DNA from: Amycolatopsis solani | Lineage (GTDB): Bacteria > Actinomycetota > Actinomycetes > Mycobacteriales > Pseudonocardiaceae | Direction: 5' to 3' | Length of the DNA: 64,000 nucleotides | Assembly (NCBI RefSeq): GCF_033441515.1 | Contig: NZ_JAWQJT010000001.1 | Coordinates: forward strand, 2,790,001 to 2,854,000 | Shown: positions 16,510 to 26,643 of the stretch, piece after piece | How positions within the stretch are numbered: the stretch's first letter is position 1 | How the letters are laid out: each line of letters begins with the position of its first letter | Notes under the pieces: generated by a model | What the model was told of the DNA's origin: nothing | Seen by the model: only the letters and a program-made list of their open reading frames with translations | Databases searched by the model: none | Made by a program: the position numbers and the translations under genes

Positions 16510-17621
16510 CGGCTGACCCCGTCACCGGCGCCTGGCGGATCGGTGATCCGCCCGGCCGCCGTCAGTTCGTCACCGGCCCCGGCGCGCTCGCGCTGGAGGC
16601 CGGTGGCGCGCTGCCGTCCTTCACGCTCGCGTACGAGACCTGGGGGACGCTGAACTCCGACGCGTCCAACGCGATCCTCGTCGAGCACGCGCTGACCGGC
16701 GACAGCCACGCGGCCGGGCCGCTCGAGCCGGGGCACCCGAACGCGGGCTGGTGGGACGCGCTGATCGGGCCGGGGAAGGCGTTCGACACCGACGAGTACT
16801 TCGTCGTGGTCCCGAACGTGCTGGGCGGCTGCCAGGGGTCGACCGGGCCGTCGTCGGACCTCGACGGCCGGCCGTGGGGCAGCCGGTTCCCGGTCGTGAC
16901 GGTCCGGGACCAGGTGGCGTCGGAGGCCGTTTTGGCCGACCACCTCGGCATCGAACGCTGGGCCGCCGTCGCCGGCGGGTCCATGGGCGGGATGCGCGCG
17001 CTGGAGTGGGCGGTTTCGCTGCCCGAGCGGGTGGCTTCGGTGCTGGTGCTGGCTTCCACCGCGCGGGCGTCGGCCGAGCAGATCGCCTGGGCGGCCCCGC
17101 AGCTGCACGCGATCCGCAGCGACCCGCACTTCCACGGCGGCGACTACTACTCGGCCCCCTCGGGGCCGGCGGCCGGGCTCGGCATCGCCCGCCGGATCGC
17201 GCACGTCACCTACCGCAGCGAGCCGGAGCTGGCCCAGCGGTTCGACCGGGCGTACCAGGGCGACGAGGATCCGTTGCGCGGCGGGCGGTTCGCCGTCGAG
17301 TCCTATTTGGACCACCACGCCGCCAAGCTGGTGCGCCGGTTCGACGCGAACAGCTACCTGGTGCTGACGGAGTCGATGAACACCCACGACGTCGGCCGCG
17401 ACCGCGGCGGGGTCGCGGCCGCGCTGGGCCGGGTGACCGCCCGCGCGGTGATCGGCGGGGTGGACAGCGACCGGCTCTACCCGCTGTACCAGACGGCGGA
17501 AATCGCCGCCGGGATCCCGGGAACCGCGGAGCCGTCGGTGGTTTCCTCACCGTACGGCCACGACTCGTTCCTCATCGAGTCCGGTCAGATCGCGTCACTG
17601 GTGAAGGCGCTTCTGGGTTAG
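16506..17621 (+). CDS. metX: homoserine O-acetyltransferase
   Basis: Alpha/beta hydrolase-fold acyltransferase (371 aa) that acetylates homoserine with acetyl-CoA, supplying MetY. Landmarks are LAYETWGTLN, HALTGDSHAAG, NVLGGCQGSTGPSS, the nucleophile S159 in AGGSMGGMRALEWA, and the C-terminal aspartate and histidine in GVDSDRLYP and YGHDSFLIE. Length and motif order match MetX. The GTG start overlaps metY's stop. Its last 50 bases are overlapped in antisense by a small gene on the other strand. Confidence 0.94.
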   Translation: MTADPVTGAWRIGDPPGRRQFVTGPGALALEAGGALPSFTLAYETWGTLNSDASNAILVEHALTGDSHAAGPLEPGHPNAGWWDALIGPGKAFDTDEYFVVVPNVLGGCQGSTGPSSDLDGRPWGSRFPVVTVRDQVASEAVLADHLGIERWAAVAGGSMGGMRALEWAVSLPERVASVLVLASTARASAEQIAWAAPQLHAIRSDPHFHGGDYYSAPSGPAAGLGIARRIAHVTYRSEPELAQRFDRAYQGDEDPLRGGRFAVESYLDHHAAKLVRRFDANSYLVLTESMNTHDVGRDRGGVAAALGRVTARAVIGGVDSDRLYPLYQTAEIAAGIPGTAEPSVVSSPYGHDSFLIESGQIASLVKALLG

Positions 17622-17829
17622 TCACGCGTTCTCCCAGGCGCACCAACGTGTTCGCGAGCCGCCGGGACGTCTGGGCCGCGTAGTCGCCGAGCCGTTCCGC
17701 GGCGCGGTCGGACAGTTTCGCGACCCGCCAGGCGACGTCGTCCGCGCGGTCGCCCGCTTCGTCGCCCGCGGTGGCGATGCGGTCGGCGAGCCGGCCGGTG
17801 CCGGCGGCGAGCAGATCCTTGAACGCCAT
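17572..17829 (-). CDS. small helical protein of unknown function
   Basis: Protein of 85 residues, charged and helical (MAFKDLLAAGTGRLADRIAT, then ERLGDYAAQTSRRLANTL), with heptad-like spacing of Leu and Ala. It resembles small companion proteins of membrane or diiron enzymes, but I recognise no family. Start ATG 17829 has GAAGGGA upstream. It follows the AurF-like gene by 14 bases, likely co-transcribed. Its 3' end overlaps the end of metX in antisense by 50 bases. Confidence 0.6.
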   Translation of the reverse strand: MAFKDLLAAGTGRLADRIATAGDEAGDRADDVAWRVAKLSDRAAERLGDYAAQTSRRLANTLVRLGERVTNPEAPSPVTRSDRTR

Positions 17830-17843
17830 GCCGTTCCCTTCGT

Positions 17844-18722
17844 CTAGAGCATCCCGGCGCGGCGCCACAGCACCGCGCTCGGGCCGCCGATCAGGTCGTT
17901 CTCCTTCAGGAACCGGACGAGCTTGCGGGCTCCGAAGGCCAGTGTCTCCCGCCGGTGCGTGCTCGCCCGCGCGGCGGCCACCGCGACGCCGGGGTCGATG
18001 CCCGCGCGCAGGTACTGCCGCGGGCGCGACAGCAGCCGGGACATCAGCAGCGCGCCGACCGCGACCACCACCCTGGCGAACTCCTTGCGCCACCACGGCG
18101 CGCCGGCCAGCGAGCGGACCAGGTCGTCCCGCGCGTACCGGACGTGGCGGGCCTCCTCCGTCACGTGGATCCGCATCACCGCGCGCACCACCGGCTGCAC
18201 CGACTCGTCGTCGAGGTGTTCGCGCTGCAGCGCGTCGAAGATCTCTTCCCCGATCAGCGTCGCCACCCACATCGCCGGCCCGTGCAGGATCGACGGCAGC
18301 GCCTGCGCGGACCGCTGCAGCCAGCGGTTGTTGCGGTACGGCCGCCCGTCGACGTGCTCGATCAGCCGCGCGAACATCGTGGAGTGCCGGCATTCGTCGG
18401 CGACCTCGGTCAGCGCGTAGTGCACGTGCCGGGTCGTCGGGTCCTGGTCGTAGGACGCGCGCAGCAGCATCTGCATGAGGATCAGCTCGAACCAGATCCC
18501 GACGCTGACGGTGTTCACGAGCTCCTGGCGCGACAGCTCGATCCGCTGCGCGCGGCTCAGCGTGTCCCAGACCGGCGTGCCGTACAGCGAAACGAGCTTC
18601 TCGGGGATGAAGAACTGGTCTTCGTTCAGCGACGCGTCCCAGTGGACGTCGACGTCCGGGTCGTAGGAGAGCCGGGCGCTCGAGCGGAGCAGTCGTTCGG
18701 CGGTGGCTTCGCGATCACCCAT
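17844..18722 (-). CDS. AurF-like diiron oxygenase
   Basis: Ferritin-like protein (292 aa) of the AurF N-oxygenase family, which oxidises aryl amines to nitro compounds in natural product pathways. Metal-ligand motifs are visible: E79, an ExxH at E110-H113 (DECRHS), E160 in GEEIFD, and a second ExxH at E190-H193 (EEARHV), the pattern expected for a diiron centre. No biosynthetic genes lie next to it, so the physiological substrate is unclear. It diverges from a TetR gene 68 bases away, and a small helical protein gene follows. Confidence 0.82.
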   Translation of the reverse strand: MGDREATAERLLRSSARLSYDPDVDVHWDASLNEDQFFIPEKLVSLYGTPVWDTLSRAQRIELSRQELVNTVSVGIWFELILMQMLLRASYDQDPTTRHVHYALTEVADECRHSTMFARLIEHVDGRPYRNNRWLQRSAQALPSILHGPAMWVATLIGEEIFDALQREHLDDESVQPVVRAVMRIHVTEEARHVRYARDDLVRSLAGAPWWRKEFARVVVAVGALLMSRLLSRPRQYLRAGIDPGVAVAAARASTHRRETLAFGARKLVRFLKENDLIGGPSAVLWRRAGML

Positions 18723-18790
18723 GCTGCCTCCCTGTGTCGTTGAACACTAGAACGCATGAAACAATCTCCGTCAAGATGTAAAGTCAGCGC

Positions 18791-19417
18791 ATGCGCGACC
18801 TCCTGAAGCACGCGCTCGAAGCCGAACTGCCCGGCGACGAGACCTCCGAACGGATCATGGGCGCGGCGCTCACCCAGGCCGAGGACTTCGGGCTGCGCCG
18901 GTTCACCGTCGACGACGTCGCGCGCCGCGTCGGCCTGTCGCGCGTGACCATCTACCGGTACTTCCCGAAGAAGGACCAGCTGCTGGGCGCGCTGATCCTG
19001 CGGGAGATGAAGCGGTTCTTGACGAAGGTCGACGCCGTCGTCGAGGCGCAGGCCACCCCGGAGGAGAAGCTCATCGAGGGGTTGAGCTTCTCCCTGGGGT
19101 ACCTGCGCGGCCACCGGCTGCTCACCCGCCTGCTGCGCACGGAGCCGGAGCTGATCCTGCCGCACCTGACGGTCCAGGCCGGCGGCCTGTTCGCGGCCGC
19201 GCGCGCCCGGATCGCGGCGCACTTCCACGCGGAGATCGCCGCCGGGCGGCTCAGCCTGCCCGCCGAGGACATCGACGGGATGGCCGAGCTGCTGATCCGC
19301 ATCGTGGTGTCGCTGGTGCTGACCCCGGACACCGTGCTGCCGGTCGACGACGACGTTCAGCGCCGCCGGCTCGCCGAGCTCTACCTCGCGCCGATCGTCC
19401 GCTCGCTGCGCCCCTGA
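18791..19417 (+). CDS. TetR-family regulator
   Basis: Repressor-type regulator (208 aa): an N-terminal HTH (RFTVDDVARRVGLSRVTIYRYF, about residues 38-59) and a helical ligand domain. Transcribed away from the AurF-like gene with a 68-base shared gap, so it most likely controls that gene and itself. No crisp palindrome was found in the gap; GTT...AAC words flank 18739-18753. Its stop is one base from the stop of the converging SDR gene. Confidence 0.88.
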   Translation: MRDLLKHALEAELPGDETSERIMGAALTQAEDFGLRRFTVDDVARRVGLSRVTIYRYFPKKDQLLGALILREMKRFLTKVDAVVEAQATPEEKLIEGLSFSLGYLRGHRLLTRLLRTEPELILPHLTVQAGGLFAAARARIAAHFHAEIAAGRLSLPAEDIDGMAELLIRIVVSLVLTPDTVLPVDDDVQRRRLAELYLAPIVRSLRP

Positions 19418-19418
19418 C

Positions 19419-20159
19419 TCAGCCCTGCCGGGTGGGCCGGATGGTGAGCTCGCCGATCTCGACGTCGTCGGGCTGCTCGACGGCGAACGCGATCGCGCGC
19501 GCCACGGCTTCGGGCGCGATGCCGAGCGCCGCCATCGCGTGCTGGGCCTGCTCCCGCTGGGCGGGGTCCTCGACGTGGTCGACCAGCTCGGTGCGCACGA
19601 ACCCGGGGGAGATCGACGTCGTGCGCAGGACGCCGTCGGTGGACTCCTGCCGCAGCGCCTCCAGCAGCGTGCGGACGGCGTTCTTCGTCCCCGCGTAGAC
19701 CGCCTGCGCAGGCACGATCTTGAGACCCGACGTCGACACCGTGGTGACGAAGTGCCCGCGGCCCTGCGCGCGGAACACCGGCAGCGCGGCGGCGATGCCG
19801 TGCAGGACACCGCGGAGGTTGACGTCGATCATCGCGTCCCAGGCGTCGACGTCGAGGTCGCCCACCGGCGCGATCCGGGCGACGCCGGCGTTGCCCACCA
19901 GGACGTCGAGCCGGCCGAAGCGCTCGACCGCGTGGGTCACCAGCCGCTCGACATCGGCGCGGCGGGTGACGTCGACCGCCACCACCTCCGCGCGGCCGCC
20001 TTCGTCGCGGATCTTCTCCGCCAGCACCTCGAGCCGGTCCGTGCGCCGCGCGCCGAGCACGACCGCGGCGCCGCGACCGGCCAGTTCCAGGGCGGTCGCC
20101 TCGCCGATCCCGCTGCTCGCGCCCGTGATCGCGACGACCTTGTCCGGTCCGTTCGCCAT
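19419..20159 (-). CDS. SDR-family oxidoreductase
   Basis: NAD(P)-dependent short-chain dehydrogenase (246 aa). Cofactor motif TGASSGIGEATA, NAG motif LVGNAGVA, and catalytic YAGTK with the upstream serine in VSTSGLK. Substrate class unknown. Start ATG 20159 is preceded by GGGAGG. It diverges from a TetR gene, and two identical operator words lie in the gap, pointing to direct repression. Confidence 0.88.
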   Translation of the reverse strand: MANGPDKVVAITGASSGIGEATALELAGRGAAVVLGARRTDRLEVLAEKIRDEGGRAEVVAVDVTRRADVERLVTHAVERFGRLDVLVGNAGVARIAPVGDLDVDAWDAMIDVNLRGVLHGIAAALPVFRAQGRGHFVTTVSTSGLKIVPAQAVYAGTKNAVRTLLEALRQESTDGVLRTTSISPGFVRTELVDHVEDPAQREQAQHAMAALGIAPEAVARAIAFAVEQPDDVEIGELTIRPTRQG

Positions 20160-20177
20160 GACACCTCCCGCTAAACT

Positions 20178-20219
20178 GACACTTGTCCGGTTGGCTCCCA
20201 CCGTACCGGACACTTGTCC
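20178..20219. promoter_or_regulatory. twin TetR operators GACACTTGTC, 31 bp apart
   Basis: GACACTTGTC occurs at 20178-20187 and again at 20209-20218 (GGACACTTGTCC at 20208-20219), an inverted GACA/TGTC around CT. The distance of 31 bp, three helical turns, places both on the same face. They sit between the divergent SDR and TetR genes, so the TetR protein at 20244 is the likely binder. The downstream copy overlaps a possible TTG start of the TetR frame, which supports the later GTG start. Confidence 0.65.
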
Positions 20220-20243
20220 ACTTCGTCGACGCAAGGGGCTGTC

Positions 20244-20795
20244 GTGGTGACCCGATCGGACGCCGTCGCGAACCGCGACCGGATCGTCGAAGCCGCGCGG
20301 GCGGAGCTCAGCGAGTCCAACGGTGCGGTCAGCGAGCTGAAGCTGCACCGGGTCGCCAAGGCCGCGGGCGTCGGGCAGGGCACCCTCTACCGCCACTTCC
20401 CGACCCGTGAGCACCTGCTGGCGGAGGTGTACCGGGCCGAGCTGGACCAGCTCGTCGGCACCGTCACGCCGCTCCTCGCGGAGCACACCCCGCTCTGCGC
20501 GCTGTCCCAGTGGCTGGACCGGCTGGTCGACTACGCGCGGGTCAAGCGCGGGGTGATGGCGGCGATCGAAGTACCGGCCTGGCAGGAGATCTACTCCAGC
20601 CAGCACCACCGGCTCGACGAAGCGCTCGGCACCCTGCTCGAACGGGGGCAGGCCGCCGGCGAGATCCGTGCCGGCGTCGACGCGGCCGACGTCATCCTGC
20701 TGCTCGGCGCGCTGTCGCGGATCCCGGGTGCGGAATGGCACGAGCGGGCGCACCGGCTCGTCGCGGTGATCGTCGACGGGCTGAAGAACCCCTAG
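20244..20795 (+). CDS. TetR-family regulator
   Basis: Regulator of 183 residues. The N-terminal HTH is LHRVAKAAGVGQGTLYRHFPTREHLL, then a helical ligand domain resembling the QacR/AcrR-type C-terminus. I chose the GTG at 20244, six bases after AAGGGG; a TTG at 20214 would lie inside the operator. Divergent from the SDR gene. Its TAG stop lies in a CTAG shared with the stop of the next, converging gene. Confidence 0.85.
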   Translation: MVTRSDAVANRDRIVEAARAELSESNGAVSELKLHRVAKAAGVGQGTLYRHFPTREHLLAEVYRAELDQLVGTVTPLLAEHTPLCALSQWLDRLVDYARVKRGVMAAIEVPAWQEIYSSQHHRLDEALGTLLERGQAAGEIRAGVDAADVILLLGALSRIPGAEWHERAHRLVAVIVDGLKNP

Positions 20796-21292
20796 TCCGA
20801 GACCGCTTCCGAGATCCAGGGGGCGACCGGCAGGTCGCGGTCCAGGCACTCCACCGACAGCCGGATCGTCCAGCGCAGTGCCTGCAGCACCAGGCTGTCG
20901 ACCTCGTCCGGCGCCGCGTTGGCCAGCGCGATCTCCACCTGCTCCTGCGCCGCCTCCGTGTTGCCGTGCACCTCCGCGAGCAGCGTGCGCACCGCGGTCC
21001 GGACCGGCGGGTCGGCCTGGTCGATCGAGACCTCTTCGCCGTCCTCGTCGAAGACCTGGACCTTGACCGGGGCGCTGCCGCCGTCGCCGAGGGTGGCGAC
21101 CATCGTGCTGCACTCGCCGAACAGCAGCAGCATCAGCGCCTTGGTCTCGTCCGCGCGGGCCTGCGGCGCGGCGGCCGTCGGGGCGACCTCGACGAGGGCT
21201 TCCGCGTCGTCACCGAGGCTCAGCGCGGTCAGTGCGCGCTGAGCCTTCTCGACGAGCTTTTGCTCGTTCCAGTCCGCTTCCACGTGCCCCAT
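20792..21292 (-). CDS. conserved hypothetical acidic protein
   Basis: Soluble acidic protein (166 aa) that I do not recognise by name. The N-terminus (DWNEQKLVEKAQRALTAL) and the middle (KALMLLLFGECSTMVATLGD, VKVQVFDEDGEEVS) predict mixed helix and strand. No signal peptide or membrane helix. The ATG at 21292 has no strong ribosome site; a GTG two codons later is an alternative. Its last codon TAG overlaps the TAG of the converging TetR gene through a shared CTAG. Confidence 0.65.
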   Translation of the reverse strand: MGHVEADWNEQKLVEKAQRALTALSLGDDAEALVEVAPTAAAPQARADETKALMLLLFGECSTMVATLGDGGSAPVKVQVFDEDGEEVSIDQADPPVRTAVRTLLAEVHGNTEAAQEQVEIALANAAPDEVDSLVLQALRWTIRLSVECLDRDLPVAPWISEAVSD

Positions 21293-21338
21293 CAAACACC
21301 AGCCGCGCCGGTTGTGGGGATACCTTGATCCGGGACGG

Positions 21339-21929
21339 TCATCCCACCGCGCGGAGCGCACCCAGCGCGAGCCGGGAGAGCAGTTCGGCGAGTTCACCGT
21401 CACCGAGATGGCGGTTGTACGGGGTCGAGTTGATCAAACCGAACACGGCGTGTGCCGCCGACCGCGCCTGCCGTTCTCCCAAGCCCGGCATGGCTTCGCG
21501 GATCGCGCTGACCCACACCTCGACGTACTGGCGCTGCAGCGCGCGCACCTGCTTGCGGTCGGCGTCGGTGAGGTTCGCGAGGTTGCGCTCCTGGACGGTG
21601 ATCAGCGCCGGGTGCGAGAGCGCGAAGCCGACGTGGAACGCCACGAGCCCGGCCAGGATGTCGTCCGGCGGGCCGGGCCTGCTCGCCCACCTCGTGCCGC
21701 CGTCGAGCAGGTAGCGGCTGATCGAGTTCAGCATCTCGCCGAGGATCGCGTCCTTGCTGCGGAAGTGCCGGTAGAGCGCCGGGCCGGAGATGCCGACGGC
21801 GGCTCCGATGTCGTCGATGCCGACGCCGTGGAACCCGTGGTGGGCGAACAGCTCGGCGGCCGCGGACATGATCTGTTCGCGTCTGTTCGCCTTCTCGCCG
21901 TTCACGAGCGGCGTGGAGTTGGCCGGCAT
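21339..21929 (-). CDS. TetR-family regulator, BkaR-like
   Basis: Regulator of 196 residues with HTH GIDDIGAAVGISGPALYRHFRSKDAIL. A copy of the 16-bp operator GTTAGCGACCGCTAAC lies 22 bases upstream of its start, and the same site recurs ahead of the accD1-like operon, so it probably represses itself and that operon. In Mycobacterium, the TetR repressor BkaR stands beside the equivalent branched-chain accA1-accD1-fadE19 genes; the shared arrangement supports the label but orthology is inferred. Likely ligand: a branched-chain acyl-CoA. Confidence 0.8.
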   Translation of the reverse strand: MPANSTPLVNGEKANRREQIMSAAAELFAHHGFHGVGIDDIGAAVGISGPALYRHFRSKDAILGEMLNSISRYLLDGGTRWASRPGPPDDILAGLVAFHVGFALSHPALITVQERNLANLTDADRKQVRALQRQYVEVWVSAIREAMPGLGERQARSAAHAVFGLINSTPYNRHLGDGELAELLSRLALGALRAVG

Positions 21930-21950
21930 CCGGCCATATTAGAGCGCGAG

Positions 21951-21966
21951 GTTAGCGACCGCTAAC
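21951..21966. promoter_or_regulatory. operator GTTAGCGACCGCTAAC
   Basis: Inverted repeat GTTAGCG-AC-CGCTAAC just upstream of the TetR start. Its exact reverse complement is found at 22985-23000 before the acyl-CoA carboxylase operon, 1.0 kb away. Two identical 16-mers flanking these genes are very unlikely by chance in this base composition and mark an autoregulated TetR circuit. Confidence 0.8.
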
Positions 21967-22083
21967 ACCCGTTCCCTCCTTCCGGCGTGAGCCGAGTGGG
22001 TTACCTACGGGTAACTAGGGGTTCCTTGTGGGCCGTCCACCTGCTGTCCTATTCGGGCTGGCCCTGTCACAAAGGAGTGACCC

Positions 22084-22896
22084 ATGGCTGTTCCCACCCG
22101 CAAGTTACGGCGATCCCTTCTCCGGTTGAGCACGGCCCTGGGGGCCGTCGTCCTTGCTTCTCTCGGCGTGACGGGCCTCGCCCAAGCCGCCGGGACCGTC
22201 TACGCCGCGGTCGGCGACTCCTACTCCTCGGGAGTCGGAGCCGGCAGCTACGGCAGTTCCGGGAGCTGTTACCGCAGCTCGAAGGCGTACCCGCAGTTGT
22301 GGGCCAACGCCCACAGCGGCACCTCGTTCACGTTCCTGGCCTGCTCCGGCGCCCGCACGGGTGACGTGATCAGCCAGGCGAACTCCATCCCGTCCAACGC
22401 GACCCTGGTCACCGTCACCGTTGGCGGCAACGACGCCGGCTTCAGCGACGTGATCCAGACCTGCACGCTCGGCAGCGACTCGGACTGCACGAACCGCGTC
22501 AACACGGCGAAGACCTACGTCAACAACACGCTGCCGCCGTTGCTGACCAACACCTACAACGCGATCAAGGCGAAGGCGCCGGGCGCCAAGCTCGTCGTCC
22601 TGTCCTACCCGCGCTTCTACACCGTGCCCGGCTCCTGCTGGGTCGGCCTGAGCGACACCAAGCGCGCGGCGATCAACTCGGGCGCCGACACCCTGGCGTC
22701 GGTGATCCAGTCGCGGGCGGCTTCGGCGGGCGCGACGTTCGTCGACGTCCGGTCGTCGTTCGTCGGGCACAACATCTGCTCGTCGGCCGACGACTACCTG
22801 CACAGCCTGACCTGGCCGGTGATCGAGTCCTACCACCCGACCGTGGCGGGACAGTCCGGCGGCTACTACACGCCGCTGCGCGCCGCGATCGGCTGA
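22084..22896 (+). CDS. secreted SGNH/GDSL lipase or esterase
   Basis: Exported hydrolase (270 aa). Signal peptide: KLRRSLLRLST, hydrophobic ALGAVVLASLGV, cleavage near GLAQAA (about residue 35). Catalytic blocks are GDSYSSGVGAG with the nucleophile serine, SGAR, VGGNDAGF, and a late histidine in SYHPTVAGQ. Six cysteines (GSCY, LACSG, QTCT, SDCT, GSCW, HNICS) would form three disulfides, as in the secreted Streptomyces lipases of this fold. Start ATG 22084 is preceded by AAAGGAG. Its operator-carrying neighbours suggest separate regulation. Confidence 0.88.
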   Translation: MAVPTRKLRRSLLRLSTALGAVVLASLGVTGLAQAAGTVYAAVGDSYSSGVGAGSYGSSGSCYRSSKAYPQLWANAHSGTSFTFLACSGARTGDVISQANSIPSNATLVTVTVGGNDAGFSDVIQTCTLGSDSDCTNRVNTAKTYVNNTLPPLLTNTYNAIKAKAPGAKLVVLSYPRFYTVPGSCWVGLSDTKRAAINSGADTLASVIQSRAASAGATFVDVRSSFVGHNICSSADDYLHSLTWPVIESYHPTVAGQSGGYYTPLRAAIG

Positions 22897-22912
22897 TCCT
22901 CCCCGCGAGTTC

Positions 22913-22959
22913 GTGAAGGCCACCTCGAGGAAGCGCAACTCCCTCGAGGTGGCCTTCAC
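22913..22959. terminator. 18-bp stem terminator, GTGAAGGCC type
   Basis: Perfect 18-bp stem with arms 22913-22930 and 22942-22959, starting GTGAAGGCCACC, and an 11-base loop. It lies 16 bases after the lipase stop. The same GTGAAGGCC opening marks the hairpin after fadB at 55219, so this looks like a repeat family used as terminator. Confidence 0.85.
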
Positions 22960-22984
22960 GGCATTCCGGCGACTGGACACCCAC

Positions 22985-23028
22985 GTTAGCGGTCGCTAAC
23001 ATCGGGGCGTAGGTTAACGCCTGCTAAC
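22985..23028. promoter_or_regulatory. two operator copies ahead of the carboxylase operon
   Basis: GTTAGCGGTCGCTAAC at 22985-23000 is the reverse complement of the site beside the TetR gene. A weaker copy, GTTAACGCCTGCTAAC, sits at 23013-23028, just before the ribosome site of accD1. Spacing of 28 bp. Binding of the BkaR-like TetR here would block transcription initiation. Confidence 0.75.
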
Positions 23029-23041
23029 TTCGAGGGAGCCC

Positions 23042-24654
<1,613 letters not shown>

Positions 24655-24655
<1 letters not shown>

Positions 24656-26643
24656 TGATGTTCGACTCAGTGTTGGTCGCCAACCGCGGCGAGATCGCCG
24701 TCCGGGTCATCCGCACGCTGCGGGACCTCGGCATCCGCGCGGTCGCGGTGTACAGCGACGCGGACGCCGAGGCCCGGCACGTCCGCGAGGCGCACACCGC
24801 GGTCCGGATCGGGCCCGCCGAGGCCTCGAAGAGCTACCTCTCCATTCCGGCCATCGTGGACGCGGCCGTGTCGTCGGGCGCGCAGGCCGTGCACCCGGGG
24901 TACGGCTTCCTGGCGGAGAACGCCGAGTTCGCGCGCGCCTGCGAGGCGGCCGGTCTCGTGTTCATCGGGCCGCCGGTCGAGGCGATCGACGCCATGGGCG
25001 ACAAGATCCGCGCCAAGGCGACGGTGTCGAAGGCCGGGGTCCCGGTCGTGCCCGGCGCGTCCGACGTGGACATCCCCGACGGCGGGTTCGCGGAAGCCGC
25101 GGCGAAGGTGGGCTACCCGCTGCTGCTCAAGCCGTCCGCCGGGGGTGGCGGCAAGGGCATGCGGCTCGTGCGCGGACCGGAGGAGCTGGACGCGGCGATC
25201 GAGTCCGCGCGGCGTGAGGCCAAGGGATCCTTCGGCGACGACACGCTGCTGATGGAGCGGTTCGTCACCACGCCGCGGCACATCGAGATCCAGGTCATGG
25301 CCGACCGGCACGGAAACGTCATCCACCTCGGCGAGCGCGAGTGCAGCCTGCAGCGGCGGCACCAGAAGATCATCGAGGAAGCGCCGTCGGTGCTGCTGGA
25401 TCCCGAGACGCGCGAAAAGATGGGCTCGGCGGCCGCCGAAGCCGCGCGTTCGGTCGGGTACGTCGGGGCCGGCACGGTCGAGTTCATCATGTCGGCGCAC
25501 AACCCGGACGAGTTCTTCTTCATGGAGATGAACACCCGGCTGCAGGTGGAGCACCCGGTCACCGAGCTGGTCACCGGCCTCGATCTGGTCGAGTGGCAGG
25601 TCCGGGTCGCGGCGGGGGAACACCTGACCGTAGCGCAGGAGGACGTCGTCCTCAATGGACACGCCGTCGAAGCGCGGGTGTACGCCGAGGACCCGGCGCG
25701 CGGGTTCATCCCGACCGGCGGGACGGTGCTGGCGGTGCACGAACCGGCGGGTGACGGCGTCCGCGTCGACTCGTGGATGACGCGCGGCGCGGTGATCGGC
25801 TCGAACTACGACCCGATGCTGGCCAAGGTCATCGCGTGGGGCCCGGACCGCGCGGCGGCGCTGCACCGGCTCGACCTGGCGCTGGCGGACACGGCCCTGT
25901 TGGGCGTCGGCACGAACACGGCGTTCCTGCGCGGGCTGCTGGCGGACGCCGACGTCCGCGCCGGCCGGCTCGACACCGAGCTGGTCGACCGGCGGCTGGC
26001 CGAACTAGTCTCCTCGAACGTCCCCGCGGAATTCTTCGTCGCGGCCGCGCTGGACCGATTCCTGGAACTGCAGCCATCGGGGTCCATTGTGGACCCGTGG
26101 GACGTGCCGGACGGCTGGCGGATGGGCGGCTCGGGCGGGGTGACGTTCCGGCTCAAATCCGGTACTGCCCGCGCGGTGGTCCGGGTGCAGGGCATGCCGT
26201 CCGCCGCGACGGTCTTCGTCGACGACGCCGAGCCGGTCGAGGTCTCGGCCCGGCGCGACGGCGACGTCCTGGAGATCCGGCACGCCGGCGGGTTCCACCG
26301 CTACCGCCACGCCTGCGCGCCCGACCGGACGGTCTGGCTCGCCCGTGACGGCCTGAGCTTTCCCTTCGGGGAGCAGGAGTTCGTGCTGTCGTCGCGCGGC
26401 GAAGCGGCCGGATCGGGCCCGGTCACCAGCCCGATGCCGGGCACGGTGCTCGTCGTCAAGGTCGCCGCGGGTGACGTCGTGCGGGCCGGGACCCCGTTGC
26501 TGGTCGTCGAAGCCATGAAGATGGAGCACACCGTCACCGCACCGGTCGACGGCGTGGTCAGCGAACTCCCCGTCCGAGCGGGCCAACAGGTCGCGCTGGA
26601 CGAAACCCTTGCCGTAGTAGTGCCCCAAGAGGAGCAGCAGTGA
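24655..26643 (+). CDS. accA1: acyl-CoA carboxylase alpha subunit (biotin carboxylase plus carrier)
   Basis: ATP-dependent biotin carboxylase joined to biotin carboxyl carrier (662 aa), partner of the preceding beta subunit. The N-terminus MMFDSVLVANRGEIAVRVIR, ATP-grasp loop KPSAGGGGKGMRLV, and RHIEIQVMADRHG mark the biotin carboxylase domain (about 1-450). The C-terminal carrier holds VVEAMKMEHTV with the biotinylated lysine at 622. The ATG overlaps the beta subunit's TGA, and the TGA of this gene overlaps the GTG of the dehydrogenase (4-base overlap), so all three are translationally coupled. Confidence 0.93.
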
